The notes under the pieces were generated by a model. It worked only from the letters and a program-made list of their open reading frames with translations, was not told the DNA's origin and searched no databases. Positions 1-11,886 of a stretch of 64,000 nucleotides of DNA are shown piece after piece (position 1 is the stretch's first letter; each line of letters starts with the position of its first letter). Both the position numbers and the translations under genes were made by a program. Source of the DNA: Toxoplasma gondii ME49 (lineage: Eukaryota; Apicomplexa; Conoidasida; Eucoccidiorida; Sarcocystidae); NCBI RefSeq assembly GCF_000006565.2, contig NC_031479.1:2108001-2172000 (forward strand), read 5' to 3'.

Positions 1-562
1 TCTTGCCTGCTTGACGTTGGGCGGGAACATGCAAATAAAAAAAGTGCGACAAGGACGACTCCTCACCTAAGTTAAATCGCCGTGCAACAAGAGATTGAGA
101 CTGCGCGCGTTTTCATCAGATTATCCTCCCTGCCAGGTAACATCCCTGCTCTGACTCCGTTCCAGCGACACAGCAAGCTCGCCGAATCACTATAGGTTAT
201 CGAAATCTTCCTATTATACAGGCTTCATTCTCATGAGCAAACCCCACAAAATCACACTAATGTAGCTGCGCGCCCTAAAAATGAGAGTACAGTATGCAAC
301 ACATATATACATGAATTCTGATTAGAGCTCGTACTTAGTTTGCCGCCGCGTCTCTCTCTCATATGTGGACTCTTGCGTCTGCAATATCCAAAAGTCCTCC
401 AGCGCTCGTTCTCCCATCGAGGGGGCTGCAGCATTGTTCTTGGGGTAGACTCAAAACATTGATACAATCTTTTCCCCCCAAATCCGCACCGTTCCTGAAT
501 CGCCTGCTTTGGACATCAAGTTCTGGTTCCACCCTTGCGAGTTCACAAATGGAACTGCAAAA
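1..562. other. Non-coding stretch downstream of the leftmost gene
   Basis: No coding exon is supported here. The stretch lies 3' of the minus-strand gene that ends at 563 and probably holds its 3' UTR and flank. Short open frames on both strands lack paired splice sites or a recognisable product. Confidence 0.5.
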
Positions 563-3500
563 TCATATGTCTTCCACGAGCACACGCGATGCCCCCGCTT
601 CCGCGCACTCTCTATTTCCGACTACACGTTGGCATTTCGAGGCTACAGAGCCCTCGTCTTCTTCGTCGGAAGAGGCGAAGCTCGGGTGCACAACCGTGTT
701 CAGTGCCGTGTTGCGAATGAGAATCTCTCTAGCTGCCCTCCCTTCTTCAGTATCATCCTGCTCTAAAAGTTCCAGAAGATCGTCGCTACTTCTCTTCATT
801 AAAGAGGCATGCCCTGTTGGTCTGCAAGAAACACAAAACACAAACGACGTTCCCACAGATCCGTGACACTTGACGCGTCCTTCCCCCACAATACACGCAC
901 CATTTTCACACCGATTCAGCACTAATGATACCATAGAAGCATCCCCTACAAGCCACGGAACGCAGGAAGCTCCCTAATCTGGTACACTACAGGAATTCTC
1001 GAAAAGTGGTCAAGGTGAAAAACCACCCTACATAGAAAGTCCACGTGTTGTCCTGCCAAAAGTTCCTATTTAAGAAGCGACGCTTCAAATGAAAACATCG
1101 AGGAAGTACTTGCTCACAAGACACACATACACAATGCATCCCGTGATAAACCAGGGGTCTCACCCTTGCACATACCAGCTTGCCGCGGCAACCGGGACAG
1201 GAAAACCTCACCGCCTCTGAACGTCTTCGAACTGAAACATACCAGAATAAATTACTGACTTGACGCAACCTCTTCATGGCATCCCTATTGTCATATGAAC
1301 GCTGCGTCGCCTGTGGTTTATCTGACCCCCAATCGTTCACCACGATCGATCAGGAAAGACGTCCAGGCGCGTCTCCAAAAACTCTGGATCACTCATGGCC
1401 CTGAGTTGTTTGTCTGACGGACACCGGAAGCCGCTGTCCTCCACCTTGATCCTTCATTTCAGTTTCATATCTCAGACTTACACTCTCTTTCTAATACGAT
1501 CGAAGCGGCCTGAATGACGGTCACGATCGTGCCAGTGCGAGTCTCCTTCAGGGTCCTAGAAAGACAAAAGGGCGACAACATGATGGAGAACAGAGTTACA
1601 TCGCAGCATTCGCAAAGCGTGACACCGTGAAGAGCAAGAACGTTTCCCACCGTACTGTGCAGACAGCTCTTGCGCAAGTCGGCACTAGCTTTCACCAATA
1701 ATTACGGAAACCATCCTCACTTCAAGGTGTGGTACAACCGAATCAAATCACCGTCCGCGCCGTTCCTCTGTGGCCCACAGCTGTCTCCGTCGTCATCGTC
1801 GTCCGCACACCAGAAAAGCATAACTCATAGACACCTAGGAATCGCATTTTATAATGGATAACAGCGAGTTTACCTTCAAGACGTTTTTCGGACACGGACG
1901 CCGTTGCAGTACACGAAAGAACCACGAAATTAGACGCAGTGCCCATAGCAGCAACATCGCGCGCTTACGTTGATCTCCTGAACGACGCCCATCGAAACGG
2001 AGCTCTCACGTCTCAGGACCTGAACCTCCGGCTCGTCCACAACATGGCTGAACACAGAAAACACAAGTCGGCGCAATAAGGGAATTGCGACTGGAATGCG
2101 CGCATGTACAAAGGGGTACGACCGCAGTGATAACAGGCCGTAACCCCGACTCACGCGAGAACAGTTAAACAGCTTAAAAACGACGAAGCAGACACATCCA
2201 TTGAATGCATCACACACACGCGGACAGAATCTTTCAAGGGCTTAACAGTCAAAAACGGAAGGACGAGACAAAATGTCGGGGAGAGGAACTTCTATTGCCG
2301 CAAATGAAATACTGTGCCGCGTGACGGTTGTGGATGCTGCTCAAATCGCTGAGTTCCCATGTCTCCTTGTAAGATCCACGCGCCGACTTTCCAACTCACA
2401 GAAAAAACAGACGGAACGGCAAGACAGACATCGACATACCTGCAGAGCCCGCATAAGAAAGACGTTCGTGACTGCTGTTGACCGCCTGACTTTTCAGACA
2501 CATGGCTTTCCCGCTTCTCAAAAGGATCCGGAGTTGATTTGTTGCTCTTCTGGAATCACAAATCATACAAAGGACACTTAGTTTTTCTTCAGATTCTGCA
2601 CGTCGCCAGCGTGCCAAAAAACATGAGAAGCGAAATCCCCCGGAGTACCCCAGCAAAACAATGTTGCGTCCCTCAGTCCCGTCTGTGTCCTTCCCCTAGA
2701 ACGTCAAAAGGCAACAACTATACACGCATGTCGTTCGCCGTCCCTGTGGCCCATCTTTATCCCTAAAATTGTCAAAAAGAAAAGACCCATGTTTACACGC
2801 AAACCCCACAATGACATCTATACATACATACGCACACACAAATGGGTGTAAACTTCTACGCACACCTTCCTGCGAGTGAAAGCTCAGAGACCTTTGCCTT
2901 GCGGTCTATGTAGCATGCGTGCGGTACGACTGGACTCTACTGTTTTCTCCGAATGACTTCCACTCCGGATAGTTTTTCTTTCCTTACCGGCAACGGACTT
3001 GCAGAAGTAGAAACGTCACCTTGGTCGTCATCATCCTTCTCTGAAACAGAACGGGCACCAGAAAAGAGAACGGTCCCCAGTACCTAGTTTGTTACTCAGA
3101 AACACACATGTATTCTTTCTCGTCCACAGAAACTCCACAGCGCCGCACCCGAAGTAAGTGTCGTCTGCCGACTCTATCCCATGCCATCAACGTACGAGAA
3201 CACACATCGGTACACTTCGGGAAGGACTCAACGTGAAATGAAGAAAAAATCAGACACACCCTCGCACCATCTTGTGGGCTCCCGTAACTATTTCGAGCTT
3301 ACATTTCATGCAGGCTTCGACAGACTATAAACGCTGTATAGTCGACACCAAACACTCTTGAAAAAACGTACTCTGTCTAAGCTTGGAATATAACACAGCC
3401 ATAAACCACCACAACGCCTCAAATCCTTCTTTTAGATACGCAGTTACCTTTATCGAAGTTGAATTTCGCGTAGCCTGTCGCCTTTCGGACTTTCTTCCGA

Positions 3501-6500
3501 CTGAAGTCAGGCTTGATGGGCTGGTGGCTAACAACAGAACCGTCGTCATGGTCTGGTTCCTGAGGACACGACAAACGGAAAACAAGCATTTTCTGAGGTT
3601 GAAAGCGGTCTTCCTAGAACGAACAATGCGACATCTTTAAACCGGGAACAGCCAGGTCTTCAGACGACTGATTTTCGTGTATACGGAAGCATTGTGGGTC
3701 TGCTTTCGAGTCTACAAGCATGAGTAAGTATATATACGTATGCACAGTTATGCTCATCTAAGTGTCCATGCGGAGTCCTGAACGAGAGTGCAAGTGGAAC
3801 TGGCATTCATCGTAATGTCCCGTAGCCAAACCTCCTCCGAGTCAGTTCTGTCCGCTGGCGAACCCCTTTCTTTCGTGGTATCTTGCTACTGCTTTCGAAG
3901 GAATTCACTCTCCCGCATCATTCCTACAAACGAATAACACACGCTATTTCGCAAGAGCAGGTGCCTTTGACTCTGATTCGAACTCGGACACACAAATGGA
4001 GACGATTTTCGAAAAGGCTAAGTTTGCTCACACTGGCAATCATTGAAACAGAGCTGCGGAATTCGACCTTTCCTCGTCCTGCCGTTGGCGTCTCCCATTC
4101 TGCGTCCTTCTCTGCGAAGAATCACGGAAACAGGCGAAACGTAGGTGGCAACACGGGACTCAGCAAACGAGTGGTCCTGCAGTCACATGTTCTAATCGAG
4201 TATCTCGATGAGCTGATCAACCAGATTCACGCATCCCATGAATATGAGAAACGATAGAAAATGGTGCGCATTCTTCTCTTTAATGGAATCTACCAAAAAA
4301 CACTGTTAGAGGAAGGCGCGCCTTGATCTTTGTGACTAAAATTAAAAGGCCGAGGCCTCTTTATGAGAAGACAAAAGGACCACTGCCCGACCTCTCCAGC
4401 TGGTCGCAGACAAGTTTGAGAGACTGTGCGTTTGTTCCTGTGCTTCTGTTCCTTACCGCAGTCGACAAGATTGGAAATTTCGTTGTCCGTTGGCGTCAAG
4501 CCCACGTCTTTCGCTGTTGCCACGAGTTCTCGCAAAACTCCAGAGCTATCTGGGTAGCCCCGCTGCATAGTACCTCCGGCCTGAACACAAGGGAGACGTA
4601 TGAACAGTTCACCGATACACGGGCGTATACGCAAACAAAGAAAAAGTAGTTTAGGAGGCACTACCGTTCAGGCGACTATTCCTGGTTCTCTCGCTGTATC
4701 GCATCTCAGCCCTCGACACACTTGGTATGAACGCACACTTGCGACTCTCCAGAAAACAAAGACTTTCTTGACTATCTCTTTCCTGACAGGACATCTCGAA
4801 GCACAACGTGAGCTCGAGGGCGAAAAGACCAAAACTACACCTCATATCGTGAACCCTGAGTACGCATGCATATACAGACGCGCAATAACCACACGGATCT
4901 CATCTGGCACACTCGCATACGAGAGTGGAAGTAAAACAACGACGGACGTTGGCATCAAGACGCTAAAAATACGATGCATGCGGCTGTATTCACACGTTTT
5001 TATGTATCTGCATATAGCTACGTACAGGTGACAACAGGAATGCAGGGGGTGGCTCAATGGCTCATTAGCAGTGGCCGTCATCCACTTTTCATAATTGACT
5101 TGAGAGAGTCCCCTTTCCCAGACTTATTCCGACAAAAATGCTTCACAGTGACTCACCAGGTTGCTGGCTGCAAGAGATAGAGACTGGATGCGATTGCAGA
5201 ACCCTGTCAAGCAGTACAGGGCTGCAGACGCCTGAGCGGTCTTCTCCTGTGCGTCATCGCTCTCAAAATACTTGCTGAAAGCCTGTGAAACAGAGAACTC
5301 CAAGTTGGAAGAAAAGACATAAACGTGGTGTGGCAGCATGTGGTTCACGCGAATATCACATAGCACGCAACTATCACGAAGATCGCGATGTGAGACGACG
5401 GTGTGGAGGCCTCCTGTCTTCTTCTCCCTCACATATGCAGGTCGCGTCGCATGAGCAAACGCAGAGAGAACTCAGCTTTCCGCGTTCTCTTCACTTGGAC
5501 AAAATTACGGACGATCGGAAAGTGCCAGACAAAAAAGCCACCAGTCCAGCGACAGAACCCGAGGTGTATATTCACGAGTAGATATTGAATTAAGACCAAA
5601 GAACACTTGTTCTAATTGCCGTTGGCCTGGCACCTTTTAAGGAACTGTAAGAAAACTCTTTACGCCTCACGTGTACGGATCACACTCGACGTTTCTCGAG
5701 TTTAACCTCCACCGCGGACTTTTTCGATGGACACCACTGCACTTGATGCACCTAACATGGGCACGAAAAGCGCAATAGAACTTGCACCCGGCAAAAGCAA
5801 AACAGGGGGTCGTGACTCCACCAGGTGACTTTTCTTCTTGGTGCATTAGAGGGCGACCCCGGAATGCTTACCCGGAATCCACAGCTGGTTAACTCTTGCA
5901 GCATGCGCAGTTCCTTCACAATGACTTCAGGAGAACAGTCCTCATCCCCAATGGAATCTAAACACGTGCTCTGGATCGGGGCATAGGCGAGACAGTAGAG
6001 ATCCTGAACAGACGCAGTCAAGAGACAGCAAAAAAAACCAGTCGGTGTGTGCGCGGGAGCTCGACTGGCGATGAAGATCGAATCTTCGGCATGAAACGTT
6101 ATACCCGTAACAAAAACAACATGTGTACATCTGTGTATACAACTAGGGGTGTGTAATCACCTCTGACTACCAAAAAAGGTTTCCGTGTCCTGTCCATTGA
6201 CCAAAGAGGGCGAACCACATACACCCGCAAGGCGATCTTTTGATTTTATACTCAAAGAAATAACAGGGGAAATCAATAGACTACAACGCTCGCATGCCCG
6301 AGGGATGAACGCTACGCCTACGTGCATATCCACAAATGCAGGCAAGGCCATGAGGCCTTTGTTTCATCTTATCCATACCAGGACTCTGCTGCACCTACCG
6401 AGAGAGCCATTGTGTCTCCGTCCTAGAAAAATACAAACGAGCGCGGCTGGCGATGGCTTGCATGCATGACAGTGGACGAGATTCCAGTTCGGTCGCCTTA

Positions 6501-8342
6501 TGAAACGCTAGTGCAGACCAGGTGTTACAGAAACGAAAGACCACCTAAGACCACAATAGACAGAGAAACAGGTGAGAGGAATGCAAAGTCGAAGTGCAGT
6601 TTACACGTTTTCGTTCAAAAAGACCGGAAGAGAGGAAAGATCCATTAGACACGACGACTACGAGGGGTGGGACGCCACAGTCGAATTTACAACTGTGAAC
6701 TATATGTGTACACTGTATGGACATCGACGCTCTTTGTGGCCGACAGCGAGTGCTGTAAACCTGCCTCCCCCCCTGGCATCATCCGCGGACCGTCTTTCGT
6801 GATGTATGCGAGAAAACGCGAGCGGCCTGTAGTAGTCGTGTTAGGTTCAGAGCGGGAATTAAGGCAGATGGCCCAGCCTTCCACGGATGGTCTTTGCACG
6901 TTTGTTTGCTCAATAGTACAGCAACTCTGACGACCTCTACCGAGAAAAGGCTGTGACGATGTATCAGAAGAGGCACTCAGCCATTTTCATTAATAGAAGA
7001 TCTATCAGCGACATCGCCTCGATGTCGACCGCCATACGATACAAGTGAGTAAGGCTTTCAGTTTGGGTCGCCTTCAGGGTGCGAGTGCTCCAAATGTCTC
7101 GCGAAGTTCAGGCTTCAGCAGTCCCGTCTCCCTACATTGGGACCAGTGGAAACGATTCTCAGCGCTGAACTTCTTGATCTGAGGAAATTGACTCACGAGA
7201 GAAGGATCTTAAGACATTTCTCGATGCAGGTGTGGTCACCTCGGCCAGCGTGCTGCACCAGTTGGAACATATCTGGCAGACCTGAATTGAGTTCAGTTGT
7301 CCCCAGTTTGTTTATTAGCAAAGAAAGGGAAAACAAAAGAGGCGAATCTACCTTTTTGCAGTTGCTGAAGAATCAATCTGGGGAAACGAACAGAAAGAAA
7401 TGAAGCCTGGCTCCGCGCTTCGGTACGAGAGCTCCGGAAAAGAGCGAGGGAACAATCGGAGAAGTTCGGGCTCAGCTGGTAAATAGCGGCACCAACGCGC
7501 GCGTTAGCACTCAACAGAACGCAACAGAACGTCAAAAAACGAAAAGGTCGGACAGAAGAAACGGGGAAAAGATTGCTGAACTGGCCTTTTTCGGCCGGGG
7601 AAAGGGCCACCCTTGGAACTCAGAGAGACAAACGTTACAGAACCGAACAAGTGGGCGCTGCAGCTCCGCCTTCAACTAGAAGGAAATTTCGCCTCAAGTT
7701 TGGATAGAACGACACAGATTGCTTTCTTCCCAGAAATGATAACACAGAAGTCAAAGTTGGGAGTGGAATACCTAGGCCCTGTACGACGCCTCTGCATGCT
7801 TCGACGACTATGCAGCCCGACTTCCTCCTCAGCGCTTTTCTCCTGCACCTCCGCTCATCACATTCAGCGCAGCATCTCCGCTGACTGCAGCGACAAACTC
7901 TTCTCTTCGAAACGCCGTGCCGAAGTGAATAACGCGGTATTTTCCAACAAGATCCAGTCTTTAAAATTTTCCAGTGCCGAAAAGCAAACGACCAAACATG
8001 AAGCGCTCGGGAGAAAAAAATCGATTTCCAAGAAGCGGGCCTACGCGTCGTCGTTCACCTTCGTCATAGGTACCCGAGGAAGCGAAGGCCCGGCCGCGTT
8101 AAGCAGCGGGTGGTACCAGACCGCACCAGCTTAGCTGCCCAGCCTGGTTACAAGCACGCTCTTCTGATTCCGCCATCTAATGAGAGGCAGAAAATGCGGC
8201 ACACGGAAGGACGGAAGAGTGTCTGGAAATTGTGCTTGATATTCTCCGCACGATGGATTCGTCCGGAAACCCTTCCAACGCCAGCTGCGAAAATCGGACA
8301 GCGACCTCCGGTGAGGGAATCTAGGGTGGACAAATCTGGCAT
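563..8342 (-). CDS. Hypothetical protein, 16 exons, about 439 residues
   Basis: I do not recognise this protein. Exons in coding order: 8342-8306, 7475-7427, 7377-7352, 7281-7197, 7054-7030 (least certain), 6422-6399, 6003-5872, 5282-5157, 4580-4457, 4111-4068, 3520-3448, 3040-2988, 2549-2440, 2047-1969, 1555-1482, 821-563. All phases join, the summed length is 1,320 bases, and the frame runs from ATG to TGA without a stop. The N-terminal half is Leu/Ala-rich and looks helical, with pieces such as GLPDMFQLVQHAG, KELRMLQELTSCGFR and GVLRELVATAKDVGL. A basic stretch, DFSRKKVRKATGYAKFNFDK, is followed by an acidic linker (KDDDD), a Ser/Gln-rich part and an acidic tail (LLELLEQDD, SSDEEDEG). No signal peptide or membrane segment is visible. 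It could be a helical-repeat scaffold, but that is a guess. The exon 1 donor (GTCGCT) and the exon 5 sites are weak, and transcript data could change the 5' end. Confidence 0.7.
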
Positions 8343-8396
8343 AGACTCGCGCAGGCGGAACGGCAGACAGCAGGAAGAACTATTGCAGAACCGAAA

Positions 8397-8637
8397 ATGA
8401 ATCCTACCTCGAAGAAGAACCATGGGCAAGACCCTATGAGAGACGAAGGTAAGTGTAGGGAAGCGCCGAACCTTCACTTCGATTGTCTTTGCAGACCAAG
8501 CCGCCTTGGTAACAGTCAAAAACGATTCGAGCAATGTCTACCGGACGTGGGGTATCCACCACACGGGAGCCAGGCTGTCGAAAACGGAGACAGAACACTA
8601 TAGCTTTCTGTCAGAAAGTGCCAGTGCGGGTGCCTAG
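8397..8637 (+). CDS. Candidate small protein, two exons, 64 residues
   Basis: An ATG in an A-rich context (CGAAAATGA) opens MNPTSKKNHGQDPMRDE (8397-8448). A strong donor (GTAAGT) follows, then a 46-base intron and a good acceptor (TTTGCAG) at 8494. Exon 2 (8495-8637) joins in phase and reads DQAALVTVKNDSSNVYRTW onward to a TAG. A second possible donor in exon 2 (GTATCC after CGTGGG) would let the gene run further right. The start lies only 54 bases from the start of the divergent minus-strand gene. The intron is shorter than any other inferred in this window, so this may be chance or the first part of a longer transcript. No homology is recognised. Confidence 0.3.
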
Positions 8638-11608
8638 GGACCGTACCGTTCCCGAAGATGGAGACTCGAGAAAGGCAAACGACGTATTCTCGACAGGACA
8701 CTAAGGCAGAACTGCCTTCTCCAGTTACGTAGCACAGCCTGCCACTCCAAACCAATGCCAGCGTGAGCAGTAGTGGCTGTCGCTGGTGCCAACGGTGGGA
8801 TATTCCAGCCTCTACACGTATATATCTTTATGTATTTACAGTGGAGTCGTGTTAAAACGGTCGACTCAGCTCAACCAGAATATGGGCTTCCCTACCCACG
8901 ACGTTTACAGACGTCAGCAACTAATAGATCTTTAGCTGGACTCTGTCAGCTTTGACGTACCCCATCTTCGCCCGCCCGTAGTTTCTATTTTATATTCATC
9001 AGCTTCTAGGCGTGGTGTCGTTCTGTGCAATCCCAGACTAAATCGGTTCGTCACTCGTTGGGTGCTCGACATCATTTGCTCTTCTCACATACGTGGAAAA
9101 AGTGTAGCCAGTCACTTTGTCTTCGCTCCATCGCCCCCACAACGGTCTGGGAGTCAAGAGACAGTCGAGGTACTGCCATTATGCAAAAGGCAAAATGTGT
9201 CCGTATCTTCTAACAACGCAATTCGAACCAGCTGGTGACGTATGGATTCCCACTCTGCGCACAACCCACGGAGCAATTGAGCAAATCAGTTTATCAAAAG
9301 GAATAGAATGGGTGAATCACTGAAGGCGTCATCTGTCGGACGATGGAATTTGTCACACAGTTCGGCATACTTGTACTTCGTTGTCTCTGATCTTCTTGGA
9401 ATTGGGGTGCTTTAGCTGTATCTGGGTGATGGCGCTGTGGAGCGGCAATTCACCCTAGTTCTTTTCGTGCGTGTGCTTCAAGCTCGCTTAAACCGTGTAA
9501 AACACAATACACTAGCTGAAGTCTGTGCGTTTTGTGGTTATGGAAACCCAGAGTCCATCGAGGCTTGGTTGGTCAATATAGCACTCTTCCATGGAAACAT
9601 GCTATGCGTACGTATGGTATTAAGTGCAGCCAAGGTAGAGGATTATGCAGGATGAAACGTAACCTAACAGAGTTTTCTGTATGGAAGAGAAGCATCAAAC
9701 TCATCGGCACCCCCTTCCCGTCCTGTCTTTGGGTGAACTTGAAACCATGCTTAGTCCATCCCTGTGGTCCTCTAAATTTCTTCGGCCCTCGAGCGACTAG
9801 TTCGCTCCATCTGCCCTACACGGATAGTGACCGCTCCTTGTGAGAGCCACACCCCTCCACGCGATAATGCTGGAGCTTTCCCGATGTCACAGTGATAGTA
9901 TAGCCGCTCCAGTATCATACATAACACCCGGCTGTACACAGCAGGTACGCGGGAGCAATCGATCATAGTTGCATGCCGCCAGGAAAATACCGAGACGCTT
10001 ACCAATTACCTCCGAGGGTGTCTAGCGGATGAAAATAGTGCCCCTGGCTTACCTCTATGACAACAAGGGCGCAGTGACACAACCAGTCACGCCAACAGAA
10101 ACAACCCTATAACTTGGGGGGAGAGGGGGAGAACGCAAAAATGTGTACGATGGCAAGACGCACCATGAGGTAGACAAAACGTTGGTTGCGGTATTAAGTA
10201 ATCTTTCACACACCAGGCCCTTCAGCTTCCCTTGCCAGAGAGCAATCTGGTGAAGTGTTCTGGTTTTTACGACCTTGACCTGGATATAAGGCGTTTCCCG
10301 AACCTTGCTGTAGCCTGCGAGTGCATCCTACTCCGTTAGTTGGGAAACACAAGTACGCATACCTCTTTCAAGGTTCTGCGCTTCAGGACTGCGTGACAAG
10401 TCGAGCGTTTCCGCCGGTGGCTGCATTTCTGTTGTGATGGCTGCGCGACAGAGGCAACAGTCTACTCGCTGGTCAGAAGCTGACAGTCACTCTATGGCCG
10501 ACGTGGTCTAGATTCAAGAAGGGCTGCCATTCACCGAGCAAAATGCACGCGTGTGAAGCAGATATTGCCGTTTGCTGTCGATCAGGTATGCCGCAGGGAA
10601 GGCGCAAGAAACGAGATGGTGATCCACCGACATGCCGTTATTAGACAGTATCTTAAGCTCTCATTCGCCTGGCATCCGCCGGACACCCCTTAGTATCGAG
10701 GCATTTGTCAACATGACCGTCCAGATACCTCCCGGGGTTCTGCAACAGAAGCACAGTGTCTTAGCAGAGGATTCATCTTCGTTATAGTCTTGTGGAAGAA
10801 CAGGAGAGAACAGAATGCAAACAAATAGTTTTGGTGTTCTCAGTGTGTCTGAAGTCTAGGACTTACTGACTCAAACCAACACCTCTACCTCTGGGCTACC
10901 CCGAGTAAACGCGAAACCGACTGACGAAAAGATGGCGAGGCAGCAGACCCGATTTCGATCCTCGATTCCAAACAGCTGGGCGTGGGGTTCACAGGTTCAC
11001 TACGCGAAGAGAGACTAACCTTCGGGTTTGAAGGTTTCTATTTCTCGTCCTGTGTCTTCTAGGCCGCTTGTGCATCCTCTTGAAGCCTCGCTACACATCA
11101 CAAACTTAGCGTTATTTAGGTTTGTTGCCACAGTCGGCCCTCCTCCCGGCAGGATGCCCGCGGGTTTCTTCACGACCCACTACGCTTCAGGTTGCAGATG
11201 TTGGACGAAACACATACTTTTCAGACCGTTGCTTTGTTTTGCCTGCTATCTCCAGCATATTTTCGTGCTATAAAGTTCTTCTCCTGTCTGCTCCTTTTTT
11301 TGTCCCCTGGACACGCCGTCCCCTGAGGTACGTGGCGGCGCAAAAGACCAGAGGGGCCCGCCCCCCCGTCTCCGTACTCTTCGATCTTCTTCCTTGCGGC
11401 TGTCACCAGAGCGCGGCAAAGAGAGTCTTTCTGCTTTTCTCTTCGCAAAAAATCGTCTACGTTCATGGAAGGCATTTCTCTTGTCTCACATTTTTTCCCG
11501 TCGTGGTCAAACGCGCAGACGAGAAGAATCCGCGCACGATGACGCCGCGCTCAGACGGTTGCCGTCTGCCGGCGGGAGGGAATCCAGACTCTTAGTTGTA
11601 TCTTTGCA
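8638..11608. other. Gene-poor interval
   Basis: Only short open frames occur on both strands, none with a convincing pair of splice sites or a recognisable product. I looked for tRNA-like T-loops and saw none convincing. The interval probably contains the upstream region of the plus-strand gene that follows, but no promoter motif can be claimed. Confidence 0.45.
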
Positions 11609-11618
11609 GGGCGTGACG

Positions 11619-11886
11619 ATGTCCAAGCTCGAGAAAACACAGGACCGTCAACACTCTGTACGCGATAGACGTCAGCTAACAATAACAGTGAGGCGGGGGC
11701 CGGGACGCAGCTGTGGAGGGACATCCTCCCAGTCACCTGCTCACACTTGGGCAACTTGGGCACAGTCCATTCTGGAACAACTTCGCTCCGCTGAAAAAAT
11801 GGAAAGAGTCTTTTCGTCGGAGGAAAAGCGACAGAAGATGTCTATGGGAAAGTTTCTGGGTCGCGCCTCAAACACCTTTAACAGAG
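11619..11886 (+). CDS. Candidate 5' exon(s), possibly of the basic-protein gene
   Basis: From ATG at 11619 the frame reads MSKLEKTQDRQHSVRDRRQL and continues into a charged helical stretch, SILEQLRSAEKMERVFSSEE. A possible short intron (11688-11765: donor GTGAGG, acceptor GGGCACAG) keeps the frame whether or not it is removed. A possible donor follows AACAGAG at 11886. An acceptor-like TTTGCAG just before the ATG means the ATG could also be internal. The composition is protein-like and the strand matches the gene ending at 20987, but the link across 12-14 kb is not shown. Confidence 0.35.

Noticed and set aside
1187..1247. Possible extra exon of the leftmost gene between 1482 and 821 (acceptor TTTCAG, donor GTATGT)
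   Set aside because: Including it puts the last exon in a frame that stops after seven codons. Skipping it gives a long acidic, protein-like tail. Kept only as a possible alternative isoform.
8148..8534. Full minus-strand open frame of 128 codons
   Set aside because: Only its internal ATG segment (8342-8306) joins in phase to downstream exons. The rest looks like intron and upstream sequence.
10880..11000. T-loop-like sequence suggesting a tRNA gene
   Set aside because: No acceptor-stem pairing or anticodon arm could be drawn around it.
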